Assembly (NCBI GenBank): GCA_002418705.1
Contig: DIEQ01000114.1
Span: forward strand, 20,905-36,261
DNA: 15,357 nt
Reading direction: 5' to 3'
Source: Mageeibacillus sp. UBA5770
GTDB taxonomy: Bacteria > Bacillota_A > Clostridia > Saccharofermentanales > Saccharofermentanaceae
Shown here: piece after piece, positions 1 through 7,068 of the stretch
Position numbering within the stretch: the first letter of the stretch is position 1
How the letters are laid out: each line of letters starts with the position of its first letter
Position numbers and translations under genes: made by a program
The notes under the pieces: model-generated
What the model was told of the DNA's origin: nothing
The model's input: only the letters and a program-made list of their open reading frames with translations
Database searches by the model: none

Positions 1-30
1 GGTGACACTCTACCACTGAGTTAATTCCGC
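1..30 (-). tRNA. tRNA, 5' part only, probably tRNA-Gly (cut by window edge)
   Basis: Read on the minus strand, the sequence begins GCGGAATTAACTC and continues with AGTGGTA and GAGT. This gives a 7-base acceptor strand, a D stem (ACTC/GAGT) with a GGTA-containing D loop, and the first strand of the anticodon stem (TCACC). The window ends just before the anticodon, so the identity is not proven. The acceptor GCGGAAT and the TCACC anticodon-stem strand are typical of bacterial tRNA-Gly(GCC). The 5' end at position 30 lies only about 5 bases after the start expected from the promoter at 42-70. More tRNA or rRNA genes may follow beyond the left edge. Confidence 0.75.
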
Positions 31-41
31 ACGCACGATGT

Positions 42-70
42 ATTATATCTACCGGAGGGTGTGTTGTCAA
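42..70 (-). promoter_or_regulatory. Consensus sigma-A promoter P2 for the tRNA
   Basis: On the minus strand a perfect -35 TTGACA (65-70) and a perfect -10 TATAAT (42-47) are separated by 17 bases. Initiation would fall near position 35, immediately before the tRNA 5' end at 30. A full match at the ideal spacing is what stable-RNA promoters usually look like. Confidence 0.88.
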
Positions 71-142
71 CCGGAAATTTTCGAATTGTATCTGCGTGTT
101 TTCAAAGTTCTCTGGTTTGTGCCGTTCGATGGCGCGTTAGAT

Positions 143-171
143 ATTGTAAATTCTAAACGGAAAACTGTCAA
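143..171 (-). promoter_or_regulatory. Upstream tandem promoter P1 for the tRNA
   Basis: On the minus strand, -35 TTGACA (166-171) and -10 TACAAT (143-148) have a 17-base spacer. It lies about 100 bases upstream of the second promoter at 42-70 and points the same way. Two strong promoters in tandem are the usual arrangement in front of rRNA and tRNA operons. Confidence 0.75.
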
Positions 172-224
172 CCCTTTGCCGGAGTGATTTTTTTAACAAA
201 TAACTGTGTTACAGGCAGCAATCT

Positions 225-1154
225 TTATTTCTTTTTCGAACTGAAATCACGGAAAGGGTCCTGAATGTCGGTGATTTCACCGCCGAGACGCTTGATCGCA
301 GACAAGGTCTCATAGAAGAACTGACGGTCAATCTCGTGGACGTGACGGTCAAGATAGCTCTTCAGGAGCGGTACCGCGCGGCCGTCTCCGTAATCGCCGA
401 GGCAGATCGCTGCAATAACTTTATGGTCCATGCTTCGAAATGCTTTTTTGAGAGATTGGAAAATCTCTTCTGAAGGTTCTTCGCGGCCGATCTGAGTCAG
501 GGAAATGACAAGATACTCATAAGGTCCCTTCAGGCCCGACTTCGAAGCCTCTTCGATTCTGGCTGCAAGCTCGGGGACAATTTTATCCGAGAATGGAACG
601 ATAAACGCCTTGACGCCGTCTGCCACATATTCATCCGGTTCTGAAAGTGCACAGAAGCGGCTTAAGACCGGACCGACTGCAGGTTCATACATCCATGCGC
701 CAAGTACACGCAGGGCAGCGAGATCTACTGCCAGAGCGTCCCGGAAAGAGACGTCGTCCTGTCCGTCAGCAGGCATCCAGTCGTGCGCCAGGGCCATTTC
801 CAGGAGCTTCGCGGAAGCATCACTTCCAAAGGCACCGACTCTGAGCATAAGATACTCCGGCATGTCCCCGTCAATCTTCTCAGCGGCAATGCGGAACACG
901 TCCATAACATCCTCAAGCGTAAGCAGAGAATCAAAAAATGCCTCGGGGGTTTTGCCTGTAAGTCCTGCGAGCTCCTCCTCAAACCACGGCTGCATACTGT
1001 CGAGGACACTGTTGTGCAGATAAGACTGAAACTCCGGCGACGAAAGCGTAGACTCGTTGGGGACGCCTTCGAGGAGCTCATCATATAATTCGCCCAACAC
1101 GCGGTTGTAATCATCAAAAAGTAAAATGGCCTGCTGCTTCATCAAATCATCCAT
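225..1154 (-). CDS. HEAT-like helical repeat protein, function unknown
   Basis: This is a 309-residue soluble protein with no signal peptide and no membrane segment. I do not recognise a named family. It is acidic and reads as almost entirely alpha-helical. The C-terminal third (about residues 190-295) has short paired helices ending in GDYGDGRAVPLLKSYL, like HEAT or PBS-lyase type repeats that usually act as protein-binding scaffolds. The ATG at 1152-1154 is chosen because AGGGGGC lies about 8 bases upstream. A repeat scaffold is an inference from helix pattern only. The gene lies between two tRNA transcription units on the same strand. I see no clear terminator between its stop and the tRNA promoters at 143-171, so some read-through into the tRNA is possible. 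Confidence 0.85.
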   Translation of the reverse strand: MDDLMKQQAILLFDDYNRVLGELYDELLEGVPNESTLSSPEFQSYLHNSVLDSMQPWFEEELAGLTGKTPEAFFDSLLTLEDVMDVFRIAAEKIDGDMPEYLMLRVGAFGSDASAKLLEMALAHDWMPADGQDDVSFRDALAVDLAALRVLGAWMYEPAVGPVLSRFCALSEPDEYVADGVKAFIVPFSDKIVPELAARIEEASKSGLKGPYEYLVISLTQIGREEPSEEIFQSLKKAFRSMDHKVIAAICLGDYGDGRAVPLLKSYLDRHVHEIDRQFFYETLSAIKRLGGEITDIQDPFRDFSSKKK

Positions 1155-1251
1155 TCAAGCTGCCCCCTGTAACACATGCATCTTCTTCGTATATTCAATT
1201 GTATTTTGAAAATGAATTCTCCCCAAAAACCTGTCGGACGCTGTTATGTGG

Positions 1252-1296
1252 TAAAAAAAGAGACCCGATGCCCTCACGAAAGGACTTCGGGTCCCC
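1252..1296 (-). terminator. Intrinsic terminator of the tRNA-Cys transcript
   Basis: On the minus strand GACCCGA pairs with TCGGGTC, with a further partly paired inner stem (AGTCC/GGGCA, one mismatch) and a TTTCGTGA loop. A run of seven T follows. It starts a few bases after the tRNA CCA end. Confidence 0.85.
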
Positions 1297-1300
1297 ACAA

Positions 1301-1374
1301 TGGAGGCGCCACCCAGAATTGAACTGGGGATAAAGGTTTTGCAGACCTCTGCCTTACCGCTTGGCTATGGCGCC
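1301..1374 (-). tRNA. tRNA-Cys (GCA)
   Basis: A complete 74-base cloverleaf can be drawn on the minus strand. The acceptor GGCGCCA pairs with TGGCGCC, the D stem is GCC/GGC, the anticodon stem GAGGT/ACCTT (one G-T pair) and the T stem CCCAG/CTGGG with a TTCAATT loop. The anticodon loop CTGCAAA carries GCA (1340-1342 on the plus strand), which reads cysteine codons. The discriminator base U and the CCA end are encoded in the gene. It has its own promoter and terminator and is a single-gene unit. Confidence 0.97.
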
Positions 1375-1396
1375 GCTGTAAGAATCAACGGACAAA

Positions 1397-1426
1397 ATAA
1401 TAACATCAAAGGTATCACTTAGTCAA
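1397..1426 (-). promoter_or_regulatory. Promoter of tRNA-Cys
   Basis: On the minus strand, -35 TTGACT (1421-1426), an 18-base spacer and -10 TATTAT (1397-1402). A TG dinucleotide one base upstream of the -10 makes an extended -10. The start would be near 1390, about 16 bases before the tRNA. Confidence 0.8.
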
Positions 1427-1446
1427 CAGAAATTTTGACATTCACC

Positions 1447-1486
1447 GGGAAGAGCCCGCTTTCCTGTCTTTAGCAGGACTCTTCCC
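1447..1486 (-). terminator. Stem-loop downstream of the acyl-CoA synthetase gene, possible terminator
   Basis: GGGAAGAG (1447-1454) pairs with CTCTTCCC (1479-1486). An inner stem TCCTG (1462-1466) pairs with CAGGA (1474-1478), with a 7-base asymmetric bulge between the two. It starts 23 bases after the synthetase stop. On the minus strand it is not followed by an uninterrupted T run, so it may act as a weak terminator or as a 3'-end stabilising structure. Confidence 0.45.
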
Positions 1487-1508
1487 AGCGAATGATTCTG
1501 CGGTTCAA

Positions 1509-3482
1509 TTACTTATCTGCGTTTTCACCGGATCCTGGTGAATCAGCGGATGACACATCATCAGCGGCTGCAGCGCCTTCCGGTTCCCGGGTTTCCGGGG
1601 TCTCCGGGATTTCCGGGGCTTTTTCCGCAGGCAGGATATCCTCAAGAGGTGTAATCGCGAGCATGGAATCAAGAAGATCTATATTTTTACCTGTAATCTG
1701 GCGAAACTTGACCTTCGCCTTGTCCATGATTTCCTGCATCTGACGGATCTCATGGGGACGCTTTACTTTGAGAGTCGTTGTCTTAATAAGATCCTGGAAA
1801 CTATATACATAATTCCGGATGCTCTTGAAGCCTGGCATCTGCAGGTTAATTTCTTTGACGATCTGGTCAAGGCGCTGCACCAGCTCGTCTTCCGATATTC
1901 CCTCTTTGACGAGAATCTGGGGATCGAGTACGAATTTTGCGTTGATGGTCACATCTCCGTCCTGTTCGTTGTCGCCGAACACCATAGACTCTTTAATGAA
2001 TGGGTATCGCATGATCAGCTGTTCAATTTCTTCCGGGAAGACTTTTTTGCCGTTCTTCAGGACGATCATTGACTTGAGTCGGCCCGTTATCATGATGCAT
2101 CCGCTTTTCGAGTCAATTCGGCCGACATCGCCGGTATGGAACCAGCCGTCTTTGTCAATTACAGCAGCCGTTGCTTGTGGATCCTGATAATAACCTGCCA
2201 TAACTACGGGACCTTTAACCAGAATTTCACCTTCATTGCCGTCGACTTCATTATCAATCGCGATCGTAATGTCGCCAAGCGGCAGGCCTACGGTTCCGGG
2301 TACGAATACCTTGTAGTTACAGCCCGCAACTACAGGAGATGTCTCTGTCAGTCCGTATCCCTGGAGGATGTGAACGCCTATATCATCAAAAAAGGAAATG
2401 ATCTTGGCATCAATCGGTGCGGCTCCGCAGATGCCGAGGGTGAAGGAACCTCCGAAAGCCTTATGGATTTGCTTGAAAACAACGCGCCGCAGATCAATTT
2501 TAACAACGCGGAGCGCCCTGGTAATCTTAATCATCAACTTTACGAGCCTGAGTTTATTCTGTTTGGTCAGATTGTCCATTACTTTTTTATAAAAGCTCTC
2601 AAACAATGTCGGAACTCCGATAATCATATTTATTTTATATTCTTCCATGTTTTTCTGGATATAGCGCAGACCGTCACATATGCAGATACAGCCGCCCATA
2701 TACAGGACATAAAATAAACCGCAGGTATTCTCAAATGTATGGTGAAGCGGGAGTATGGACAGAAGCCTCGAACCGACCGGGAATTTTTCTACTTTGGCAA
2801 GAGCAATGATGTCGGCTGTTATATTGCGGTTGCGCAGCAGGACACCCTTTGACTGGCTGGTTGTTCCCGATGTGAAAAGAAGCGAGGCAATCTGTTCAGG
2901 ATCAATCGGCCGGTCGCTAAATGACGTATCACCCTTCTGTGTTTCCTTGCGTCCTACAGCCAGAAGCGTCTCAAATCCAAAATATGCAGACCCTTCGAAA
3001 TAGACTTCCGCACTTACCTCTGTTGCCTTAACAGGCTTCATGCAGACAAAGGTTGTAATTCCAGGCATAGCCAAATGCGCCTTTTTCATGGTATCCATGA
3101 AAGAACCGTCAAAAATGACGGCAGAAACATCCGCTCTTTCGAGGAGTGATAATATTTCTTCGGAAGTCAGAAGCCGGTCCAGCGGCACGGATATGCCGAT
3201 TCCGTTAACAACAGCCAGATGGGCTATGCACCAGCGGTAACTATTCTCGCCAATAATTGCAATTTTTTTGTCAGCCAGACCGAGTGACAGCAGCGCCGTG
3301 CCAAACGCATCAACATCCGCCCCTACCTCGCGATATGTTCTTCTGATGATCTCGCCTTTGGGGTCCTCCCGGAAGCGAAATGCCGGCAGGTTACCGTAAA
3401 GGCTCACACTTTGCTGAAACATTTCTTTCAGATTTGTAAATGGGCGAACCGAAAAGAATGGTTTACACTCCAAAACCTGCAT
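1509..3482 (-). CDS. Long-chain fatty acid-CoA ligase (AMP-binding, ACSL/FadD type)
   Basis: This 657-residue adenylate-forming enzyme activates a fatty acid with ATP and CoA to acyl-CoA through an acyl-AMP intermediate. In order it shows the phosphate-binding loop LLFTSGTTSQSKG (201-213), GYGLTETSP (375-383), HTGDVGR (449-455), the hinge region after GRLK (467-470), and a C-terminal TTTLKVKR stretch (568-575) whose Lys572 fits the catalytic A10 lysine. No membrane segment is evident. An unusual acidic, proline-rich tail (about 613-657) follows the enzyme core. The ATG at 3480-3482 has AAAGGGGGG about 7 bases upstream. It lies 113 bases downstream of the transglutaminase-like gene. TATAAT-like boxes at 3532-3542 could give it its own start, but no convincing -35 accompanies them. 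The exact acid substrate cannot be read from the sequence. Confidence 0.93.
   Translation of the reverse strand: MQVLECKPFFSVRPFTNLKEMFQQSVSLYGNLPAFRFREDPKGEIIRRTYREVGADVDAFGTALLSLGLADKKIAIIGENSYRWCIAHLAVVNGIGISVPLDRLLTSEEILSLLERADVSAVIFDGSFMDTMKKAHLAMPGITTFVCMKPVKATEVSAEVYFEGSAYFGFETLLAVGRKETQKGDTSFSDRPIDPEQIASLLFTSGTTSQSKGVLLRNRNITADIIALAKVEKFPVGSRLLSILPLHHTFENTCGLFYVLYMGGCICICDGLRYIQKNMEEYKINMIIGVPTLFESFYKKVMDNLTKQNKLRLVKLMIKITRALRVVKIDLRRVVFKQIHKAFGGSFTLGICGAAPIDAKIISFFDDIGVHILQGYGLTETSPVVAGCNYKVFVPGTVGLPLGDITIAIDNEVDGNEGEILVKGPVVMAGYYQDPQATAAVIDKDGWFHTGDVGRIDSKSGCIMITGRLKSMIVLKNGKKVFPEEIEQLIMRYPFIKESMVFGDNEQDGDVTINAKFVLDPQILVKEGISEDELVQRLDQIVKEINLQMPGFKSIRNYVYSFQDLIKTTTLKVKRPHEIRQMQEIMDKAKVKFRQITGKNIDLLDSMLAITPLEDILPAEKAPEIPETPETREPEGAAAADDVSSADSPGSGENADK
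1583..1618. repeat. Four 9-bp tandem units in the 3' end of the acyl-CoA synthetase gene
   Basis: The units gttcccggg, tttccgggg, tctccggga and tttccgggg follow each other without gaps. In the coding strand they give repeating Pro-Glu-(Ile/Thr)-like triplets in the acidic tail of the synthetase. Such short in-frame repeats can change in copy number by slippage. Confidence 0.8.
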
Positions 3483-3595
3483 CTGTGTGCCCCCCTTTGA
3501 AAAAATATTTTTAGAAAATAATAGTCTAATGATTATATTATACGCATCACTTCAATTTAATTTCCAGTGGATTCTGCACGAACTGCTGCACGCAA

Positions 3596-4252
3596 TCAGG
3601 AATCACCCAGCAGTTTTGAGGGCAGGTTCCGCATCAATTCGGGCAGTGACTCATATCTTTGCAGAGTACGAAGTACGGCACGGTCCGGCGCAGCGAAAAT
3701 AATCGGCAAATCCGTCTCTCCGGCGCCCGGCTTGACAGGAAAGGCCAGCAGCTCTTCTTCAACGGAGAATTCAGCGTGTATTCCAGGTTTATTCCCACGG
3801 GCATCAAGGCGGATCCAGCGTCCGATGGATGCAAAATAGACGGCGTTCAGTCCGTGCAGGACTAAATCCGTCTTATCCGTCCCGTCAAGACGCAGATATT
3901 GATAACATATGCCTGCAGGAATCCCATTGGCACGAAGCAGGGCTGCCAGCAGATGTGACTTTGCATAACAGAGACCATGCTTTTTTTCGAGAACCTGAGA
4001 AGCCTTCCATGTAATCTCACCGGTCTGAATTTCGGCAGAATGTGATATGCGGTCGCGTACGAACTCATATGTCACACGTGCCAGCTGCATTTCCGGATCG
4101 GCGAGGACATCATCGGGATTCTCCTCGAGTCCGCGCATCATGCGGTCCATAAGGAACTGTGCAACAAATACAATCTTCGGATCCTCAAAGTCAATCGCTT
4201 CAGAGGCTGCAAGGTAAGGTTCAAATGATCTGTTCTTCATCAAAAATTCCAT
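3596..4252 (-). CDS. Transglutaminase-like (cysteine protease fold) protein
   Basis: A 218-residue cytoplasmic protein with the transglutaminase-like core. The Cys is in HGLCYAKSHLLAALLR (Cys95), the His in LHGLNAVYF (His133) and the Asp in WIRLDARGN (Asp150). All three catalytic residues are present at the usual spacing, so it should be active as a peptidase, amidase or cross-linking enzyme. The substrate is not known for this family. No signal peptide or membrane segment is seen. The ATG at 4250-4252 is supported by AGGAG six bases upstream. The ribosome binding site lies within the 18-base gap after the flavodoxin gene, so the two are almost certainly co-transcribed. Full-length homologues are common in Firmicutes, to my knowledge without an assigned function. 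Confidence 0.88.
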   Translation of the reverse strand: MEFLMKNRSFEPYLAASEAIDFEDPKIVFVAQFLMDRMMRGLEENPDDVLADPEMQLARVTYEFVRDRISHSAEIQTGEITWKASQVLEKKHGLCYAKSHLLAALLRANGIPAGICYQYLRLDGTDKTDLVLHGLNAVYFASIGRWIRLDARGNKPGIHAEFSVEEELLAFPVKPGAGETDLPIIFAAPDRAVLRTLQRYESLPELMRNLPSKLLGDS

Positions 4253-4270
4253 GAACGACTCCTGATATAT

Positions 4271-4702
4271 TTATTTGGAATGTGCAGATAATTTTGCGAC
4301 GGTCCCGGCAGCAAACGCAGCCGCGTCATCCATCTCTTTCAGGTTTGGGTGCCCAAGCCCGAAAAACAGAAATTTGCCCTGACATAAGAATTCATCCGCA
4401 ATCTTTATTCCCTTCTCGGCAGCTATCTCGCGAATCGATTCCTGAAACATCTTATTTGATAAGCTGGATGTAATAAGTGCTACCTTTTTGACTTTTTCAG
4501 GATTAAGTGTTCGGACAAAGTCGACCAGTTCGGGCAGACTTTTGCCGCGGTAAATGCCGCCGACTATGAACAGAAGATCCACATTTTCATAGACCGGATA
4601 ATCCTTAGCCGGATCTGCCGAAATGCTGAGCTTGCCTGCGACATGCCCGGCAATTTTCTTTGAGTTTCCGGTTTTTGTGGCATAGGTCATTTTAATGTTC
4701 AT
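4271..4702 (-). CDS. Flavodoxin-like FMN protein
   Basis: This 143-residue single-domain protein has the flavodoxin fold. The N-terminal strand and phosphate loop read MTYATKTGNSKKIA (5-18), which holds the FMN phosphate. The second flavin loop is around VGGIYRGKSLPEL (47-59). A third region, FLFFGLGHPNLKE (110-122), fits the loop near the isoalloxazine ring. It probably carries single electrons between redox enzymes. The partner is not encoded nearby in an obvious way. The ATG at 4700-4702 follows GGAGG with 5 bases between. It is the first gene of a run with the transglutaminase-like gene (18-base gap) and perhaps the acyl-CoA synthetase. A TATAAT box lies in the upstream spacer but lacks a good -35. 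Confidence 0.88.
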   Translation of the reverse strand: MNIKMTYATKTGNSKKIAGHVAGKLSISADPAKDYPVYENVDLLFIVGGIYRGKSLPELVDFVRTLNPEKVKKVALITSSLSNKMFQESIREIAAEKGIKIADEFLCQGKFLFFGLGHPNLKEMDDAAAFAAGTVAKLSAHSK

Positions 4703-4852
4703 AGGATCCTCCGCCTGAGTTCGTTCCTTTGTCTTATTTTCAGCTTACCGATATTATTATATAGGTTTTTAAATACGGGTGCTGGTTTTTTCTCGTGACG
4801 AAGCAAATACCTCGTTAAATCGCGGACTATTCAAGTAACATCTGAATCAAAT

Positions 4853-5740
4853 TCACAGGATAACCCCCTTTTTAGCGGGAATCAGCAGTACGGAAGCTTC
4901 CGAATGCCTTGCAACATTGTGGCTTACGCTCCCAAGGAACAATTCATTTACATAACCGCGTCCCTGACTTCCCATGACGACAAGCTGCACTTCGCGGCTT
5001 TTGACGGCGCTGATAATCTCTTTTGAAGGATTGCCAAAAGACAATACAATGTCAACTTCCACATCAGATACCTTTTTTAAAGCTTCTTTCATAGCCGCGA
5101 GACGTGATTCATCAATTTCATTGAATTCGTCGAGCCTGTAAGACAGATGCGGGTCTATGCGTTCCTTATCCTGCACATGCATCAAAGTAATTTTCCGGGC
5201 TCCCTCGACAGCGAGTTCCCTGACAACCGAAAATGCCTGGTCAGCGGTTTCGGAAAAATCTGTCGGGAACAAAATATGCTCCTTGTAATTGCTCCTTGCC
5301 GCTTCGAACATTGACATTCCTTCTACTCTTTTTTCTTCGAGGCGAACAAGAAGAATTGGCATACGGCAACGGTGGATGATCTCGTAAGCGATTCCGCCGA
5401 GAAGGGCTTCAATCACCATTGTTCTTGATTCTGCTCCCGCGACAATCAGTGAATAGTCTTCATTTTCGGCGATCCGGCAGATTTCCGTCGTCGCAAGACC
5501 GGGAACAATGCGTGTTTCCACATCAAACCCCTGTGCCTCAAGCAGCTTTTTTTGTTCCTGAAGATTCTCTTCCAAAATGGAATAGGTATAAGACAGCGCT
5601 ATCGAGCCGGCCTGCTGCAAACTCAGGCATTGTAAAAGAAGACATTCCTTAGTTCCGTAATCCTTAAGTCCGCTCAAGTTCTTAACTACCGCAAATGCGG
5701 CCGGAGAGAGATCTGTTGCGACAATGATCCTTGAAAACAT
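4853..5740 (-). CDS. Universal stress protein, tandem UspA domains
   Basis: The 295-residue cytoplasmic protein contains two UspA domains. Domain 1 (about 1-135) starts FSRIIVATDLS, and domain 2 (about 152-290) starts EHILFPTDFS. Domain 2 has a full ATP-binding motif G-2x-G-9x-G-S in GSQGRGYVNELFLGS (257-271), so it probably binds ATP. In domain 1 the matching motif is broken (GAES at 102-105, then GG at 115-116), so that half may have lost nucleotide binding. Tandem proteins of this size are thought to fold as a pseudo-dimer and act in stress survival. The ATG at 5738-5740 has an AAGGGA ribosome site upstream. It appears to be a single-gene unit; I see no clear terminator after it. Confidence 0.92.
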   Translation of the reverse strand: MFSRIIVATDLSPAAFAVVKNLSGLKDYGTKECLLLQCLSLQQAGSIALSYTYSILEENLQEQKKLLEAQGFDVETRIVPGLATTEICRIAENEDYSLIVAGAESRTMVIEALLGGIAYEIIHRCRMPILLVRLEEKRVEGMSMFEAARSNYKEHILFPTDFSETADQAFSVVRELAVEGARKITLMHVQDKERIDPHLSYRLDEFNEIDESRLAAMKEALKKVSDVEVDIVLSFGNPSKEIISAVKSREVQLVVMGSQGRGYVNELFLGSVSHNVARHSEASVLLIPAKKGVIL

Positions 5741-5888
5741 ACATATCCCTTCTTTCTGTTACTGCACCTTTTACGGTTGGCTGCGGCCAGCTGCGTTGTA
5801 AATAGAAGAACAATAATACGACTCAATTATCTCTTTAATTACAGTATCCTCTTTCCGGGCCAGTTCATCAAGTCCCAGCCCGAATTTC

Positions 5889-5936
5889 AAAAAAAGAAAC
5901 CTCTTCACGCTCAACCAGAGCGGTGGGAGGTTTCTT
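5889..5936 (-). terminator. Intrinsic terminator of the YtxH / DUF948-like operon
   Basis: The outer arms aagaaacctc (5894-5903) and gaggtttctt (5927-5936) pair perfectly. An inner stem cacgctc/gagcggtg has one bulged G and an AACCA loop. On the minus strand it is followed by a T run, starting about 40 bases after the operon's last stop codon. Confidence 0.92.
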
Positions 5937-5977
5937 CGCTGGACATACATTTATCTAACAATATAAGTAGGCCGATA

Positions 5978-6433
5978 CTATTTGCCGGACGAAAAAGCAC
6001 GAATTATGATCTTGACAATTTCCGCTGCTATGTGAAAGTAGGTGGAAAGCTCAGAAGCCTCCTCCTTGATTGCCTCAACCGTGTCATTGACTCCGGTACT
6101 TACATTAATGATGGCGGCGCTCGCGCATTCGACGCCCTGCTTGGCAGTATCGGTAATATACTCTGCATCCTTCAAAATAATCGGGCCTGACTTGCTGAGC
6201 TGATCAGTAGTAACTTTCACATTCTTGCTGATCACTTCTGCATTTTCCATAATGCCGGGCAGAGATTGAATGGAGCGCGTTATCGAATCCTGATTGGCAT
6301 CAGCCAGAGTCTTGAATGTACCCATGACCTTGTTTGCCTTCCAAAGAATAGCGATCAAAAGCACACCGATTATGATGGCCAGTACAACCCCGATAAAAAG
6401 TGCCAGATCCTGCAGTGTAAACTGAATCACCAT
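5978..6433 (-). CDS. Membrane-anchored DUF948-like protein
   Basis: This is a 151-residue protein with one N-terminal membrane helix (about residues 8-30, LALFIGVVLAIIIGVLLIAI). A long amphipathic helical region rich in Ser, Thr, Asn and Asp follows (about 35-140), like the DUF948 proteins of Firmicutes and the helical part of chemoreceptors. No catalytic motif is visible. It probably sits in the membrane with the helical part forming a coiled coil on one side. It lies 10 bases after the YtxH gene, and its GAGGG ribosome site overlaps the end of that gene, so translation is probably coupled. YtxH and DUF948 proteins often occur together in Firmicutes and are linked to general stress and the cell envelope. 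The precise role is unknown. Confidence 0.85.
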   Translation of the reverse strand: MVIQFTLQDLALFIGVVLAIIIGVLLIAILWKANKVMGTFKTLADANQDSITRSIQSLPGIMENAEVISKNVKVTTDQLSKSGPIILKDAEYITDTAKQGVECASAAIINVSTGVNDTVEAIKEEASELSTYFHIAAEIVKIIIRAFSSGK

Positions 6434-6443
6434 ATCGGATCCC

Positions 6444-6845
6444 TCACTTTTCAGCGTCTATAATCTCTTTCGCAGCATCATCAATTTTCTTCTCGACTTC
6501 AGCAACTTCTTCATTGACTTCCTTTTTGAAAGCAGCCTTTGCAGATCTCTTATTCTTGGCGTCCTTGATTACGTCACCGATTTCCTCGGCCACGTGTACA
6601 GCTGCTTCCTTGACGTGCTCGGCTTTATCCTGTACGACTTCCTTAGTGGTATCAACAACTTCGGCAGCTTTTTTCTTAATGTCTTCCCTGGTCTCTTTAC
6701 CTGCTTTGGGTGCGAGAAGAATTCCGGCTGCGACTCCTGCAACAGCAGCAGCCCCAATACCGGCTGCCATTATCTTGGCATCCTTTGCGCGCTGTTTTTT
6801 CCTGCTTCCTTTTCCAATCATGTCTGTTAAATCTTTAATACTCAT
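6444..6845 (-). CDS. YtxH domain protein
   Basis: A 133-residue protein with the YtxH signature. A small Gly/Ala-rich hydrophobic segment (about 27-46) ends in GILLAPKAGKETRED (41-55), and a charged Lys/Glu/Ala-rich helix runs to the C-terminus. The hydrophobic segment probably associates with the membrane and the tail likely forms a long helix or coiled coil. In Bacillus, YtxH belongs to the general stress group; its molecular role is not defined. The ATG at 6843-6845 has AGGAAAGAGGG upstream. It is the first gene of a two-gene operon with the DUF948-like gene, behind a clear promoter at 6955-6982 and ahead of the terminator at 5889-5936. Confidence 0.9.
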   Translation of the reverse strand: MSIKDLTDMIGKGSRKKQRAKDAKIMAAGIGAAAVAGVAAGILLAPKAGKETREDIKKKAAEVVDTTKEVVQDKAEHVKEAAVHVAEEIGDVIKDAKNKRSAKAAFKKEVNEEVAEVEKKIDDAAKEIIDAEK

Positions 6846-6869
6846 TTGTCAAACCCTCTTTCCTATTCA

Positions 6870-6886
6870 GACACAACTTCTGTGTC
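6870..6886 (-). other. Small stem-loop in the ytxH operon leader
   Basis: The arms gacaca (6870-6875) and tgtgtc (6881-6886) pair around a 5-base loop, just upstream of the YtxH ribosome binding site. It could influence translation or transcript stability. There is no evidence beyond the pairing. Confidence 0.4.
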
Positions 6887-6923
6887 CGGCGAAATGGAAC
6901 GATTCCTATCTGAAATCTATCGG

Positions 6924-6950
6924 ATATCGACTATTTCTGTAATTCGATAT
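6924..6950. promoter_or_regulatory. Inverted repeat at the ytxH operon start site, possible operator
   Basis: The arms atatcga (6924-6930) and tcgatat (6944-6950) are a perfect 7-bp inverted repeat with a 13-base spacer. The repeat lies right at and after the transcription start predicted from the promoter at 6955-6982, where a bound repressor would block initiation. I do not match it to a known regulator. Confidence 0.4.
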
Positions 6951-6954
6951 TTTA

Positions 6955-6982
6955 ATTATACCATAACAATAAGCTAATTCAA
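6955..6982 (-). promoter_or_regulatory. Promoter of the YtxH / DUF948-like operon
   Basis: On the minus strand, -35 TTGAAT (6977-6982), a 16-base spacer and a perfect -10 TATAAT (6955-6960). A TG one base upstream of the -10 makes it an extended -10. The start is expected near 6948, about 100 bases before the YtxH start codon. Confidence 0.82.
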
Positions 6983-7016
6983 AGTTTAATCGTATTATAT
7001 GAAGTATTGAATAATG

Positions 7017-7048
7017 AAAAAAATCGGACCGGAATGATTCCGGTCCGA
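7017..7048 (-). terminator. Intrinsic terminator of the marR-ABC operon
   Basis: A perfect 11-bp stem, TCGGACCGGAA (7024-7034) with TTCCGGTCCGA (7038-7048), closes a 3-base loop. On the minus strand seven T follow directly. It begins about 20 bases after the stop codon of the second ABC gene. Confidence 0.95.
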
Positions 7049-7068
7049 CTCTTTTATGAAAAATGTTT

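Noticed and set aside
2136..2717. Long plus-strand open frame (193 codons) opposite the acyl-CoA synthetase
   Set aside because: It lies wholly antisense to conserved core motifs of the synthetase, has no clear ribosome site and reads as no known family.
3532..3542. Overlapping TATAAT boxes upstream of the acyl-CoA synthetase
   Set aside because: No acceptable -35 at 16-18 bases, so I mention it in the gene entry but do not call a promoter.
4703..4852. Spacer between the Usp gene and the flavodoxin gene searched for a terminator
   Set aside because: T-rich and A-rich stretches are present but I could not form a stable stem next to them.
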